Positions 9,196-17,452 are shown, counted from the first letter of the stretch. The stretch: 64,000 nt of DNA from Sphingobacterium sp. CZ-UAM (GCF_002000245.1 NZ_MTCM01000001.1:186001-250000); one strand, 5' to 3'. Numbers and translations are program-made. The notes: generated from the sequence alone by a model not told the origin.

Positions 9196-10128
9196 TTATT
9201 CCTTTGTGAGCTGTTCATCAATCCATTGACTGAGTGCCGTCCGTTCTCCATAACGAGAATAAAAGTATTGACCATTTGTGGTAGCCTCAATTACCCAATT
9301 GTCATCGGCCTGCTGCTCTTTATAGCCTTGTATTGTATAGTAAGGAGTGTATGCCGATGGTCTACCGATGATTTCAAATTGAATAGGGCTTAATTGGCTC
9401 TGATCCCCGGATAGCAGTTTGTCAACTTTAGAAATCGCTGCAAACTGGTTTAAACCGTTCAGTATTTTCTCTTCGGCAACAGTGTATTGAAAGGGATATG
9501 GATAGTAAAGCTCTCCATAGTAGTAATCTTTTGTTGAAGTTGGTTTTTTACGGCCATGCACCTTTTCCCCTTTTCGGTTGATTAGATAGTGTTTACCCTT
9601 ATTATCGGTAGGGGATACTGTCCAGTGCTCACCTCCGGGTTCATAGACTTTGGTCACAGCACCTTCATAAAATGCGGCATAACCGTAGTTGAACATTTTT
9701 GCAAAGCCTGTTTTAGCTTCCGTGAGAATGGTATTGTTTAGGTCTACATAGCCCACCTTGCCATTAGATACATAACGGCGGATGCCCTCTTGCCAATAAT
9801 CGGGACCGTTATCATAAAGAAACGGGGTATATATAAAATTCCCTGTTCTATCGTATACACGGCCTACGGCTTGATTAGGATTCATCGGGTCGGTTGTCGT
9901 ATCCGGATAGGCATAGAAGAATTCGACAAAAGCGCTCGTTATGGGTTCTTCTAAATCGTAGTAGCCGATCATTGGGAACTGCAATGGGATAATGACCTTT
10001 CCCGATACTGCACGTACACCCACCAAACTGCTATCCGCATTGGTAAAGTAATAGAGTTTTTCCTGCGAAAATGACTTAAGGGACAATACCAAGGTTATAA
10101 ATATCAATAAAGGTTTGATTCTATCCAT
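9196..10128 (-). CDS. Secreted WG-repeat-like protein
   Basis: Exported protein of 310 aa with a signal peptide (about residues 1-21, ending KSFSQ). The body has units of the form VGVRAVSGKVIIP, GRVYDRTGNFIYTP, GKVGYVDLNNTIL and KHYLINRKGEKV. These match the beta-rich WG/KWG repeats of Bacteroidota envelope proteins. The repeats are few and irregular. No enzymatic motif is present and the role is unknown. It is probably transcribed alone; a NUDIX pseudogene lies upstream. Confidence 0.65.
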   Translation of the reverse strand: MDRIKPLLIFITLVLSLKSFSQEKLYYFTNADSSLVGVRAVSGKVIIPLQFPMIGYYDLEEPITSAFVEFFYAYPDTTTDPMNPNQAVGRVYDRTGNFIYTPFLYDNGPDYWQEGIRRYVSNGKVGYVDLNNTILTEAKTGFAKMFNYGYAAFYEGAVTKVYEPGGEHWTVSPTDNKGKHYLINRKGEKVHGRKKPTSTKDYYYGELYYPYPFQYTVAEEKILNGLNQFAAISKVDKLLSGDQSQLSPIQFEIIGRPSAYTPYYTIQGYKEQQADDNWVIEATTNGQYFYSRYGERTALSQWIDEQLTKE

Positions 10129-10194
10129 TATAAATACGAACTAAAATTAACATTCTCCCATATCATGCCTTTATTCCTTATCAATCAATGAGTT

Positions 10195-10457
10195 TTAAAT
10201 CATATAGTTTGCAAGTAAACCCTTTTCACGTCCGTTAGCTACTGCTTTAAAAATACCAAAAAACTGAATTGAATTCTTCACAATATCGACATTTAATTCC
10301 TCAGGTATCTCTCTCTTCAAGCAGGCTAAATCAGTTTCACCCTGTTCTCTTTTTCCGCCGGGAAAGTACAGTTTCTCTTTGGACTTTGAACGGGTACTTA
10401 AATTTTCTTATCAGAAATATGAATCAATGCGACTTTATCAATGATATTATTGCTCAT
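10195..10457 (-). pseudogene. NUDIX hydrolase pseudogene (frameshift plus C-terminal loss)
   Basis: On the minus strand an ATG at 10457 starts MSNNIIDKVALIHISDKKI and stops at 10398-10400. Slipping by one base in the A/T run resumes with LSTRSKSKEKLYFPGGKR. The next residues complete a Nudix box of the form GX5EX7REIXEEXNV, with Asn where Gly is usual. The second frame ends at TAA 10195-10197 after ANYMI. Rejoined it gives 87 residues, against about 130 for intact small NUDIX hydrolases, so the C-terminal third is lost. I see the signature directly; calling the gene dead is an inference from two independent lesions. Confidence 0.8.
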
Positions 10458-10728
10458 CTGTTTTATTTAAAGATCGAATATAACAAAAATGCGATAAACA
10501 AGGCTATTTCGATACATCCATGCTATGGAATTATTCTTCGAATTTTTAGAGGATTTAATTCACTAGTTAAACATTGGATAATGAGTGGTTTCACGATAAC
10601 TTTCGATTTAGAAAATCTGTTAAACAGATTGATTAATAGGATATATCGTCTTCGTGGGGATTTTAATGAAGTCGTCGATTAATTAAAGCTGGATTTTGAT
10701 GTTTTACTTTTATTTTAAATTGATTTTA

Positions 10729-10736
10729 TATCTTTG
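10729..10736 (+). promoter_or_regulatory. Bacteroidota -7 promoter element for tRNA-Met
   Basis: TATCTTTG fits the TAnnTTTG consensus and lies 29 nt before the tRNA. The -33 box is weak, with only a TTTTA-like stretch near the expected position. Confidence 0.5.
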
Positions 10737-10765
10737 CGAACTCTTCAAAATGTAAGTTTGAAAAT

Positions 10766-10839
10766 GCGCCTATAGCTCAGTTGGTTAGAGTAGAAGACTC
10801 ATAATCTTTTGGTCCCTGGTTCGAGCCCAGGTGGGCGCA
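10766..10839 (+). tRNA. tRNA-Met (anticodon CAT)
   Basis: A 74-nt cloverleaf can be drawn by hand. The acceptor arms are GCGCCTA and TGGGCGC (one G-U pair). The D-arm is GCTC/GAGT and the anticodon stem GAAGA/TCTTT, with loop CTCATAA and anticodon CAT at 10800-10802. The T-arm is CCTGG/CCAGG with loop TTCGAGC, and the discriminator is A. CCA is not encoded; the genome continues CCTC. A CAT anticodon could be elongator Met, initiator or lysidine-modified Ile2. The A-T pair closing the D-side of the acceptor and the absence of three G-C pairs in the anticodon stem argue against an initiator. Confidence 0.95.
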
Positions 10840-11163
10840 CCTCTTTTTCCTACATCCTAAATACAATAAATTAATTTTTGCACCCTCTCCTTTTTCTGAT
10901 ATAATTCAACAACAATAAAATCAATTGTATCATTTTTTGCGATTAAGCTTTAGCGAGCGAAAGATATTACACGTTTATAAGCAGCCCAAATTAGCCATAA
11001 ATTCTATAAGTTGTAAGGTATCGAATAATCTGTGCCCGAATTTTAAATAAAAGCAGCTATAGCTTAGTATAATTTAAATTACCTAACTTAGTTATCAATC
11101 TTGGTTGCAAGGTTCGGAACATTCCCTAGCGAACTAGAAAAATGAACCGGCTTTGAACCACTT
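10840..11163. other. Intergenic stretch without a recognisable gene
   Basis: AT-rich DNA between tRNA-Met and a strong terminator. A short T-run follows the tRNA at 10844-10848. No supported open frame, tRNA-like fold or repeat shared with the rest of the window was found. The section near 11100-11160 looks less AT-biased and could be a decayed end of something now lost. Confidence 0.4.
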
Positions 11164-11193
11164 GCCCCCGATTTTCGGGGGCTTGTTTTTTTA
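11164..11193 (+). terminator. Strong intrinsic terminator
   Basis: GCCCCCGA (11164-11171) and TCGGGGGC (11175-11182) form a perfect 8-bp GC-rich stem with a 3-nt loop, followed by a T-rich tract to 11192. No plus-strand gene stands directly before it except the tRNA 325 nt upstream, so the transcript it ends is unclear. Confidence 0.75.
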
Positions 11194-11208
11194 AAGTATT
11201 GAAACGTG

Positions 11209-11216
11209 TAAATTTG
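11209..11216 (+). promoter_or_regulatory. -7 element for the small membrane protein gene
   Basis: TAAATTTG matches TAnnTTTG exactly, directly after the terminator and 62 nt before the ATG at 11278. The -33 box is imperfect. Confidence 0.4.
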
Positions 11217-11277
11217 AATGAGACCGAGAGTAGCAAGTTGGTGTGGTCTGTACAGGAATAGAGACAAAAAACAAACA

Positions 11278-11574
11278 ATGATAAAATTCTTTAAAGCTAA
11301 GGGTACTCTTTTTTTTATCCTTGGGATATTAGGCTTAATTGGCGTAGCGGCCACGGTTACCGTGTTGGCTACGGGACATTCTGCTCCTGATAAATTAATG
11401 GCCATGTATATCGGGATGTTTGGCTTGATTCCGATCCTCCTGCTACTAGGTATTGACAGGATCTGTGTATGGAAATTTGGTGCTGCCAAAGTCAATAAAG
11501 TAGAACAGTATATCTTCTATATCCTCATTTTGCTTTTTGTGTTGAACTGGATTCGTCTGCAGTTACAGTCTTAG
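11278..11574 (+). CDS. Small integral membrane protein, 98 aa
   Basis: Three hydrophobic segments are visible: roughly residues 9-32 (LFFILGILGLIGVAATVTVLA), 41-60 (MYIGMFGLIPILLLLGI) and 77-94 (YIFYILILLFVLNWI). The start is taken at the ATG whose product begins MIKFFKAKG. An upstream in-frame ATG would add a Cys- and Arg-rich stretch unlike a membrane-protein N-terminus. I do not recognise the family. It has its own -7 element and no co-directional neighbours. Confidence 0.65.
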   Translation: MIKFFKAKGTLFFILGILGLIGVAATVTVLATGHSAPDKLMAMYIGMFGLIPILLLLGIDRICVWKFGAAKVNKVEQYIFYILILLFVLNWIRLQLQS

Positions 11575-11672
11575 ATGCTATTGACCGCATACCCTGCTAA
11601 AAACTATGACACCCATTCATAAGAAAAAATTGTCTACGCAGGGAATTGAGATCCGCAGTAGTTTGATCGCCG

Positions 11673-12284
11673 TTAATCCTGTTGGATCGCCTTTGTTAAT
11701 ATGTGGGTAATAAGCTGATCAAACTCAGCCTGTGAATCGACAAGGTATGCATGCTGACAATGGTCAATGCGGTACTTGATATTCATACGTATATCTTGTT
11801 CACTATGTGTCGAGATAACAATGACATATTTATTATGAAGGTCAATCTGCTCCAGCATATTGTTCACCGAAAAGTTATTACCACTACCGAAGAATAATAT
11901 GTCTGCTTGGGCAGCAGCTTTGAATAGGTTGGTATCGTTGAGCAAAGTAAGCCGATCGTTCCCTTGGATCAAGGCTGAATAAATATCGGTCAACCAGAAA
12001 TAAGGCTGCCAAAGGCAAACGCTGTAAGATTTTTTGAAGTTAAGGGGAATCCTCTCATTTAAACTGGTACTTTGTTCGTTCTGCACCGGAGGGTAGAGGG
12101 CTTTACCAACTGTTAAAGGTCGGTCTGATAGCCGTGTAAGACTCCTGGCGATATTAGCTCGATGTGTATTATAGTGCAGAGCCATATTGAAATGTTGGTC
12201 AATGGTATTATGGGTATATAATTTTCGTGGCCAAATAAATAGTGTATTAAATCGTGTTCTGATTTTGTCGTACAATCTTTTCAT
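11673..12284 (-). CDS. Hypothetical protein, 203 aa
   Basis: No family is recognised. The N-terminal half is basic and rich in Arg, His and Asn. The C-terminal half looks like an alternating alpha/beta domain: ADILFFGSG, then HNKYVIVISTHSEQD, then HAYLVDSQAEFDQLITHIL. This pattern of strand ends with Gly and Asp resembles a nucleotide- or TIR/SIR-like Rossmannoid fold, but I see no catalytic signature. It has no signal peptide or membrane segment. A perfect inverted repeat separates it from the gene upstream, so it is probably transcribed alone. Confidence 0.55.
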   Translation of the reverse strand: MKRLYDKIRTRFNTLFIWPRKLYTHNTIDQHFNMALHYNTHRANIARSLTRLSDRPLTVGKALYPPVQNEQSTSLNERIPLNFKKSYSVCLWQPYFWLTDIYSALIQGNDRLTLLNDTNLFKAAAQADILFFGSGNNFSVNNMLEQIDLHNKYVIVISTHSEQDIRMNIKYRIDHCQHAYLVDSQAEFDQLITHILTKAIQQD

Positions 12285-12321
12285 TTCATTATAAATTGAT
12301 GTCAGGAAATTTCTGAAGTGG

Positions 12322-12359
12322 ATTTCCGGTTTATTTTCTCAAAAAAATAAACCGGAAAT
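12322..12359. repeat. Perfect 16-bp inverted repeat (hairpin)
   Basis: ATTTCCGGTTTATTTT (12322-12337) and its exact complement (12344-12359) flank a 6-nt loop. It lies between two minus-strand genes, 58 nt after the stop of the upstream one. The internal T-run in each arm can serve as part of a terminator in either direction. Confidence 0.7.
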
Positions 12360-12417
12360 TGGTGTTAAAGGTGCTTATCTGGTTCGTCCATCATTGGACA
12401 TATAATCGTTCAGTAAT

Positions 12418-12816
12418 TTACATACTTACTTTATAGCGAATATTGATTGCGAGCTGCCCTACGAAGGCTGTTTTTCTATTGCTTTGGCTATTTAATTCCG
12501 CCATTGTTTCAGCACCATTGATTACGATATCCTTCAGGTCGGGCTGATCATCTTTTGAAGCGGTTTCTTTGAAAAACTGAACCGGCTGCCCGAGCTCGTA
12601 ACTATTTGCAATCGCTTGGCTCAAAGTTTTTTGTAGGTCATCGGGCATTGTCATCAGTTGAAATTTTTGACTGGTGGTCAAAGCGAAATTTGCGGCCATC
12701 CAAGAAAGAAAATTTTCGCGAATAGCACTTACTTCGACCGCCAGTAAACTTTCGGGTAATGACAAGATCCTGAATTGCACTTTGGCTACACCATGGTTGT
12801 TGAATTGTTGTTTCAT
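12418..12816 (-). CDS. Hypothetical protein, 132 aa
   Basis: No family is recognised. The protein is cytoplasmic with no signal peptide, and mixed alpha/beta. The N-terminal strand is VQFRILSLPESLLAVEVSAI, the middle is a helix ending in a run typical of a small soluble domain, and the last strand is FVGQLAINIRYKVSM. The ends being similar strands suggests a single compact domain. It starts at an ATG behind an AT-rich leader. No link to its neighbours can be made. Confidence 0.55.
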   Translation of the reverse strand: MKQQFNNHGVAKVQFRILSLPESLLAVEVSAIRENFLSWMAANFALTTSQKFQLMTMPDDLQKTLSQAIANSYELGQPVQFFKETASKDDQPDLKDIVINGAETMAELNSQSNRKTAFVGQLAINIRYKVSM

Positions 12817-13063
12817 TATTTATATTTATTATATTACAATATCTCAATCTTTGCTTATAAATTGTTTGGTTTTTGTTTAAAAATATGATAACACGACAGT
12901 GAAATGTAGGTTATTGGACAATTACGCCTGTATCATATATGGATTCATTCTCTAAAATAATAAATATCATTCGCTTATTAACATACTTCAGGCACGAATA
13001 GAGTTATGCTTTTGTTATTTTTTTTATAAATATTATCGTGTACGTAAGGTTTTATTTTGCTGT

Positions 13064-13097
13064 TTTGATGTTGTTTTGTTATATTAGTATAGTTTTG
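13064..13097 (+). promoter_or_regulatory. Promoter of the LytTR membrane regulator
   Basis: TTTG (13064-13067), 22 nt, then TAGTTTTG (13090-13097) match the Bacteroidota -33/-7 consensus, with a spacer slightly over the usual 19-21 nt. The start would be about 13104. The rest of the 336-bp gap upstream (12817-13063) is AT-rich with no gene. Confidence 0.5.
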
Positions 13098-13152
13098 TAA
13101 TTGAGTGTTGCTAATTTATTATCCTAACCAGATATTATTTCGGAGAAAAGTC

Positions 13153-14328
13153 ATGAAATCTATCATTTATTTTTTGAGTTCGCTGATGCTGTCTATTGTT
13201 TTTAATCTAAAGACAATATCGTTGCAAGGTTTTTTTGAGCGGTCAGACCAGTTGAAATATTGGATTTTGGTTGTCATTATGCTCTGTGTCTTCTGGATTG
13301 GAGCGACAATAGTATCGTTAGTGCTTAATTTACCCACTTACTGGAGCGTACCCTATATGCGCGAGCGACTAGGGGAGCAGGTCAAAAATATACCTGGGCT
13401 CGATATTATCCTGCATTTTATCGCCTTCTTCTCACTTATATTGGTTTCTGTTTTTCCATTTATACTTTTGTATGTTGCCGTTATCTTTATTTACAGTCAG
13501 TCGTCAATAGAACGATCATTGCTTTTTGAACTACATATGCAGGTCTATGGAATACGTTATGCAACTATTTTTGTTTCATATAGTCTATTGGTCTATATGC
13601 GCGAAAACTGGTCGCTGCTTTATCACTCTGTCGGGCAGCGGCAAAATCTTGCTGTTATCTACAACCGGCCTTTGATGCAGATCGTACACAATGTGGGAGC
13701 AGGAAAAGAATTGCCAACTCCACAACCCTTGGTGACAAAAAGGAGACTTTTTATTAAAACAAGGCCAGCATTTGAACAGTTCGAACAAAATGCTGCAATC
13801 ATTTCGCTGAAGGAAAAACGGATGATAAAAGATGAAGGGATGAAGAGCAAAGAGCAATGCTATGGAATGGATATTGACAGCATCGACGTGTATTTACTAG
13901 GCGATCTATTAAATAAAAAAGGGGAGTTTGTCGAACAGATCAACCTGCAGCAGCTCCGATTTATAGACATTATCGCCGTATATACAACTGCGGAGACGAA
14001 ATGTGTTATCCTGCGTAACGGAACTACATTGGATTGCTCGACAATCTTTGATCAGTTAAAGAAAATCGGTATGGACGAGTGGATTGTCAAAATATCAAAA
14101 AATTACGCAGTCAATATGTTCTTTGTCCAATATCCGATCAAACGTGTGGCAGATAACCTGAAGTTACAGCCCTTTATGACGAAAATGCTGTTGCAAAATA
14201 TTCAAGAGGAGCAGCTTAATGAAATATTGAAAACCGGAAAAGGACTTAGGGGGCATAACGTGAAAATTTTCTTAAACAATCAGCATGACTACACACGTTC
14301 AGGTTGGGATGCACATATCCGAATATAG
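13153..14328 (+). CDS. Membrane-anchored LytTR-domain regulator
   Basis: The N-terminal half has about four transmembrane helices (near residues 3-20, 36-60, 88-120 and 135-155). A cytoplasmic linker follows, then a LytTR-like DNA-binding domain at about residues 275-350, with FIDIIAVYTTAETKCVILRNGTTL and then WIVKISKNYAVNMFFV. The start is the ATG preceded by GGAGAAAAGTC; 16 more in-frame codons upstream are possible but lack this ribosome site. The protein is 391 aa. Membrane-embedded LytTR proteins are one-component regulators in Bacteroidota. The signal and target are unknown, and there is no partner kinase nearby. Confidence 0.75.
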   Translation: MKSIIYFLSSLMLSIVFNLKTISLQGFFERSDQLKYWILVVIMLCVFWIGATIVSLVLNLPTYWSVPYMRERLGEQVKNIPGLDIILHFIAFFSLILVSVFPFILLYVAVIFIYSQSSIERSLLFELHMQVYGIRYATIFVSYSLLVYMRENWSLLYHSVGQRQNLAVIYNRPLMQIVHNVGAGKELPTPQPLVTKRRLFIKTRPAFEQFEQNAAIISLKEKRMIKDEGMKSKEQCYGMDIDSIDVYLLGDLLNKKGEFVEQINLQQLRFIDIIAVYTTAETKCVILRNGTTLDCSTIFDQLKKIGMDEWIVKISKNYAVNMFFVQYPIKRVADNLKLQPFMTKMLLQNIQEEQLNEILKTGKGLRGHNVKIFLNNQHDYTRSGWDAHIRI

Positions 14329-14593
14329 AGATAATATGGGCCCTGGGACAAAAGAATTTTTATAGGTTTCGGTATTTCCGTTATACTTATCGGTATAGCG
14401 ATTTTTTATTTTATGCAAAAATTATCTATTTTTGCCCCATTAGATCATAATTGTTATACATTTTTTAAAATATAAAGCCATGTAATGCTGTGCCAATATG
14501 CAGGGAAAAAGTAATCAGCTGGGATAGATGCCCAACTTGGTTGCTGCTATACCTGTGTTTTTAAATCAGTATTATTCACTTTAGTTTAAAAAA

Positions 14594-15292
14594 ATGGAAT
14601 CAACAAAATATGGTCGTACCTACCATTTCCCTTTTTCACCGGGAACCAGCAGTGACGATCGTTTTAATCATGAGTACTGGACGGATATACAATCCTTTTC
14701 ACAGCTACTTTATACCGAAAAATTGGATGGCGAAAACAATTGCCTGTCCAAACGGGGCGTGTTTGCCCGATCTCATGCTGCTCCGACAACATCTCCATGG
14801 ACAGCACAATTACGGGAACATTGGGGACGTATGAAAAATGATTTGGGTGACCTGGAGTTTTTTGGAGAAAACCTGTATGCGGTGCACTCTATCGAATATA
14901 CCCAATTGGAGCACTATTATTTTGTGTTCGCTGCCCGTATCAAGGAGGTTTGGCTTTCTTGGGAGGAAGTTACCTTTTATGCTAGCTTATTTGACTTGCC
15001 AATGGTCCCCGTGTTGCGATCGGATAGGGTGCAAGATCTTACGGCGACTTTGTTAGAAGAAACTGTAAAACACCTGGCGCTTCAACCTTCGATCTTGGGG
15101 TCTATGGATCCGCGAACAGAAACTAGCTGTACTTCAGAAGGTTTGGTCTGCCGCAATGCTGCCGCATATCCTGTCTCCGAATTTCAACATAATGTGTTTA
15201 AATATGTACGAAAAGGACATGTGCAGACGGATGAACACTGGACAAAATCTTGGAAAAGAACAAAACTCATTTGGGAAAGGGGGACAAACTAA
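14594..15292 (+). CDS. ATP-dependent RNA ligase (nucleotidyltransferase superfamily)
   Basis: Joins 3'-OH and 5'-phosphate RNA ends through a lysyl-AMP intermediate. Motif I is TEKLDGENN with the adenylated Lys43 (KxDG), motif III-like FFGENLYAVHSI, motif IV SEGLVCR and motif V VFKYVRKGHV. At 232 aa it is a minimal ligase with no clear accessory domain, most like stand-alone bacterial Rnl-type enzymes. Its stop codon overlaps the start of an HD-Pnk gene, so the pair is translationally coupled. That pairing of end-healing and sealing identifies it as an RNA repair ligase rather than a DNA ligase. The exact ligase clade is not settled. Confidence 0.88.
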   Translation: MESTKYGRTYHFPFSPGTSSDDRFNHEYWTDIQSFSQLLYTEKLDGENNCLSKRGVFARSHAAPTTSPWTAQLREHWGRMKNDLGDLEFFGENLYAVHSIEYTQLEHYYFVFAARIKEVWLSWEEVTFYASLFDLPMVPVLRSDRVQDLTATLLEETVKHLALQPSILGSMDPRTETSCTSEGLVCRNAAAYPVSEFQHNVFKYVRKGHVQTDEHWTKSWKRTKLIWERGTN

Positions 15293-16401
15293 TGGAATGG
15301 AAATTAACAGCAGATAAAGATTGGTTGCAACTGGAAAAACAATTTTCCTGGATAGCGGATATGCGGAATGTGCCGCAGGATCCCATTCATCATGCGGAGG
15401 GAAATGTTGCTATTCACACCCAGCTTGTGCTTGAGCACTTGGAGCAATCCATTAAGTATATAGGCTTGAATAGCCAAAGGCAAGAAATCCTTTGGGCTGC
15501 GGCATTATTACATGATGTCGAAAAACGGTCTACGACCCTGATCGATGGACAAGGACGGGTCAGTTCTCCAAATCATGCAAGAAAAGGCGCACAGACGGCA
15601 CGTGAAATATTGTTTCGCGATGTTGAAGCGCCCTTTACCCTACGGGAAGAAATTGTAGGTTTGGTTCGTTTTCATGGTTTGCCGCTCTGGCTTATGGACA
15701 AAGTTAACCCCATGCGTAGCGCGTTAGAGGCGTCTTTAAGGGTAAATATGGCGGAATTGAAACTTCTAGCTGAGGCTGACGCTAAAGGGCGAGTTTGTCA
15801 AGATCAAAGTAGCCTGCTCGATGCATTGGAGTTATTTGAACTGTATGCAAAAGAAATTGGTTGTTGGGAGTCTCCGCGACCATTTTCGACTCCAAATGCT
15901 CAATTTACTTATTTTAATAGTGAGGACGGTTATGTGGATTACATTCCTTTTGATAATTTTAGATCTAAGGTCATTATGCTATCCGGCTTACCAGGAATGG
16001 GAAAAGACCATTATATCGCTAATCACAACAGGGATGTACCCGTCATTAGCCTTGACGATATTCGTCGTCAACATCGTATCGATCCCACAGATAGAAAAAG
16101 GAACGGTTGGGTGGTCCAACAGGCGAAAGAACAGGCCAAGATGTACCTGCGTAAAGGCCAAGATTTCATATGGAATGCCACGAATATTACGGCCTTGATG
16201 CGTAAACAGTTGATCGACCTCTTTGTCAGCTATCAGGCTTATGTTGAGCTAGTCTATATCGAAAAACCGCACCGGCAATGGCGTGTTCAAAATCGAGATA
16301 GAGCCTATCCGTTACCAGATGCAGTTTTGGATAAAATGCTCCATAATTTGGAGGTGCCACAACAGACCGAGGCACACAGGCTGCGCTACATCGTTGAATA
16401 A
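15292..16401 (+). CDS. HD-Pnk: HD phosphoesterase fused to 5'-OH polynucleotide kinase
   Basis: Bifunctional RNA/DNA end-healing enzyme. The N-terminal HD domain has metal ligands His42, His74-Asp75 (LLHDVEK) and Asp163 (AEADAKGR), expected to remove 2',3'-cyclic or 3' phosphates. The C-terminal P-loop kinase has GLPGMGKDH at residues 232-240, SLDD with the presumed general-base Asp, and an Arg-rich lid (RQWRVQNRDR). The same architecture is known from Runella slithyformis HD-Pnk. The start is the ATG inside TAATG that overlaps the ligase stop, with AAAGGGGGA upstream; an earlier in-frame ATG exists. Walker A has Asp where Ser/Thr is usual. Healed ends would pass to the ligase encoded just before. 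Confidence 0.9.
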   Translation: MEWKLTADKDWLQLEKQFSWIADMRNVPQDPIHHAEGNVAIHTQLVLEHLEQSIKYIGLNSQRQEILWAAALLHDVEKRSTTLIDGQGRVSSPNHARKGAQTAREILFRDVEAPFTLREEIVGLVRFHGLPLWLMDKVNPMRSALEASLRVNMAELKLLAEADAKGRVCQDQSSLLDALELFELYAKEIGCWESPRPFSTPNAQFTYFNSEDGYVDYIPFDNFRSKVIMLSGLPGMGKDHYIANHNRDVPVISLDDIRRQHRIDPTDRKRNGWVVQQAKEQAKMYLRKGQDFIWNATNITALMRKQLIDLFVSYQAYVELVYIEKPHRQWRVQNRDRAYPLPDAVLDKMLHNLEVPQQTEAHRLRYIVE

Positions 16402-16419
16402 TCCATAACCTCAGGTTGC

Positions 16420-16439
16420 TTTTGGCGAATGCGCCAAAA
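16420..16439 (+). terminator. Short hairpin after the RNA repair pair
   Basis: TTTTGGCG and CGCCAAAA pair around AATG, 19 nt after the HD-Pnk stop. No T-tract follows on the plus strand, so termination efficiency is doubtful. Confidence 0.45.
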
Positions 16440-16817
16440 ATCTATTTAATAAATAGACAGTTTTGATAGAAATCATCAGCAAGTGAACGCTTATTTAACG
16501 CAGGGAAATCTCTGAAGCGGGATCTTGCCTGCTGATAGGTTGATCTACAACTTGTACAGGAGAGAGGTCTGAAATCATTTCATTCATTTGGATGATGTAT
16601 TGGCAAAAAAATTGCTTACAGAATTTACCCGATTATGATAAGCAGAACTTACTTAAACCATACGGGCAAATGGGAACTTTATAATGAAAGTTTAGCCCCA
16701 CTCCAAAATAGCTCGCATTTTTTGGAGATGTAGCTCTTTGTTATAGGTCGGCTCCTGTATATTGATGGCGTTGAAAGTTTAGCTCGCCAATTGGTTCAAA
16801 GAGAACATAAGAAGAAA
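16440..16817. other. Intergenic stretch before folK
   Basis: No gene is supported. Several short frames (around 16625-16720) translate into plausible-looking peptides, but they lie in competing frames, lack starts or hit stops within about 40 codons. There is a palindrome CTATTTAATAAATAG at 16442-16456. The folK promoter must lie here but I could not fix it. Confidence 0.4.
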
Positions 16818-17276
16818 ATGGAAGGAACGAAAGCATGCGCACTGTGCGCTACGGATAATGCAAACAGATCTAACGACAAACAAACTAATACCGCTTTGAT
16901 ATTGTTAGGATCAAATATCGATTCTGAAAAAAATATTACCAAAGCCCTAAGCTATATCCAGGAATTAGGAAAGATAGGAAACCAAACGGATTTTATCTAT
17001 ACGAAACCTCTTCAATATGAAGATCAGCCTGATTTTTTGAATGGAGCGTTATTATTACAGACCTGTTTATCCTTTGATGAACTATACAGTGAATTAAAAC
17101 AGATCGAATTGGACATGGGACGCCTTAGAAGTAAAAATAAGAACGCTCCCCGTATTATCGATCTGGATGTAATTACTTTTAATGGAAGTATTGCCGATGA
17201 AAAAGATATTGTACAGCTTCCTTTCTTATATGATTTTGTAAAACAGCTGCAACCTGAAATCTTCAAATGGCGGTAA
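16818..17276 (+). CDS. folK: 2-amino-4-hydroxy-6-hydroxymethyldihydropteridine diphosphokinase (HPPK)
   Basis: Transfers pyrophosphate from ATP to 6-hydroxymethyl-dihydropterin in folate synthesis. Visible are LLGSNIDSEKNI, the substrate region YTKPLQYEDQPDFLNGALLL, and a complete HPPK signature KNAPRIIDLDVI followed by FNG. The start is set at the ATG giving MEGTKACALC; a TTG nine codons upstream is also open. The N-terminal 23 residues before TALILLGSN are an unusual Cys-containing extension. The gene is solitary, far from other folate genes, and may be a second copy. The C-terminal region (LPFLYDFVKQL) replaces the usual HPR-type ending. Confidence 0.85.
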   Translation: MEGTKACALCATDNANRSNDKQTNTALILLGSNIDSEKNITKALSYIQELGKIGNQTDFIYTKPLQYEDQPDFLNGALLLQTCLSFDELYSELKQIELDMGRLRSKNKNAPRIIDLDVITFNGSIADEKDIVQLPFLYDFVKQLQPEIFKWR

Positions 17277-17452
17277 ATATTTTCCAACTGCTTGCGCTTC
17301 CCGCATTTGGATATTATATATGGAAATATCGCCGTAAATCACGCTAATTTATCCGGTACATAAACTTTTATTTAACAAGCGGGCTGAGCTTATTAAGATA
17401 ATTTACATTTTGGCCAAACTAATTTTTATGGTACCTTGCAGTAGATGCCGAG

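Noticed and set aside
9133..9393. Plus-strand frame with a hydrophobic product
   Set aside because: It overlaps the end of the WG-repeat-like gene on the other strand. The hydrophobicity comes from the antisense of a charged coding region.
10269..10682. Plus-strand open frame of 137 codons before the tRNA
   Set aside because: It runs antisense through the NUDIX pseudogene, whose Nudix box is far better supported. The peptide has no family features.
11095..11163. tRNA- or attachment-site-like text before the terminator at 11164
   Set aside because: It has GAACC-type segments reminiscent of a T-arm, but no cloverleaf can be drawn and no copy of the tRNA-Met end is found, so it is not an att site.
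16600..16760. Peptide-like frames upstream of folK
   Set aside because: Two frames compete over the same bases, neither has a start with context, and both stop within about 40 codons.
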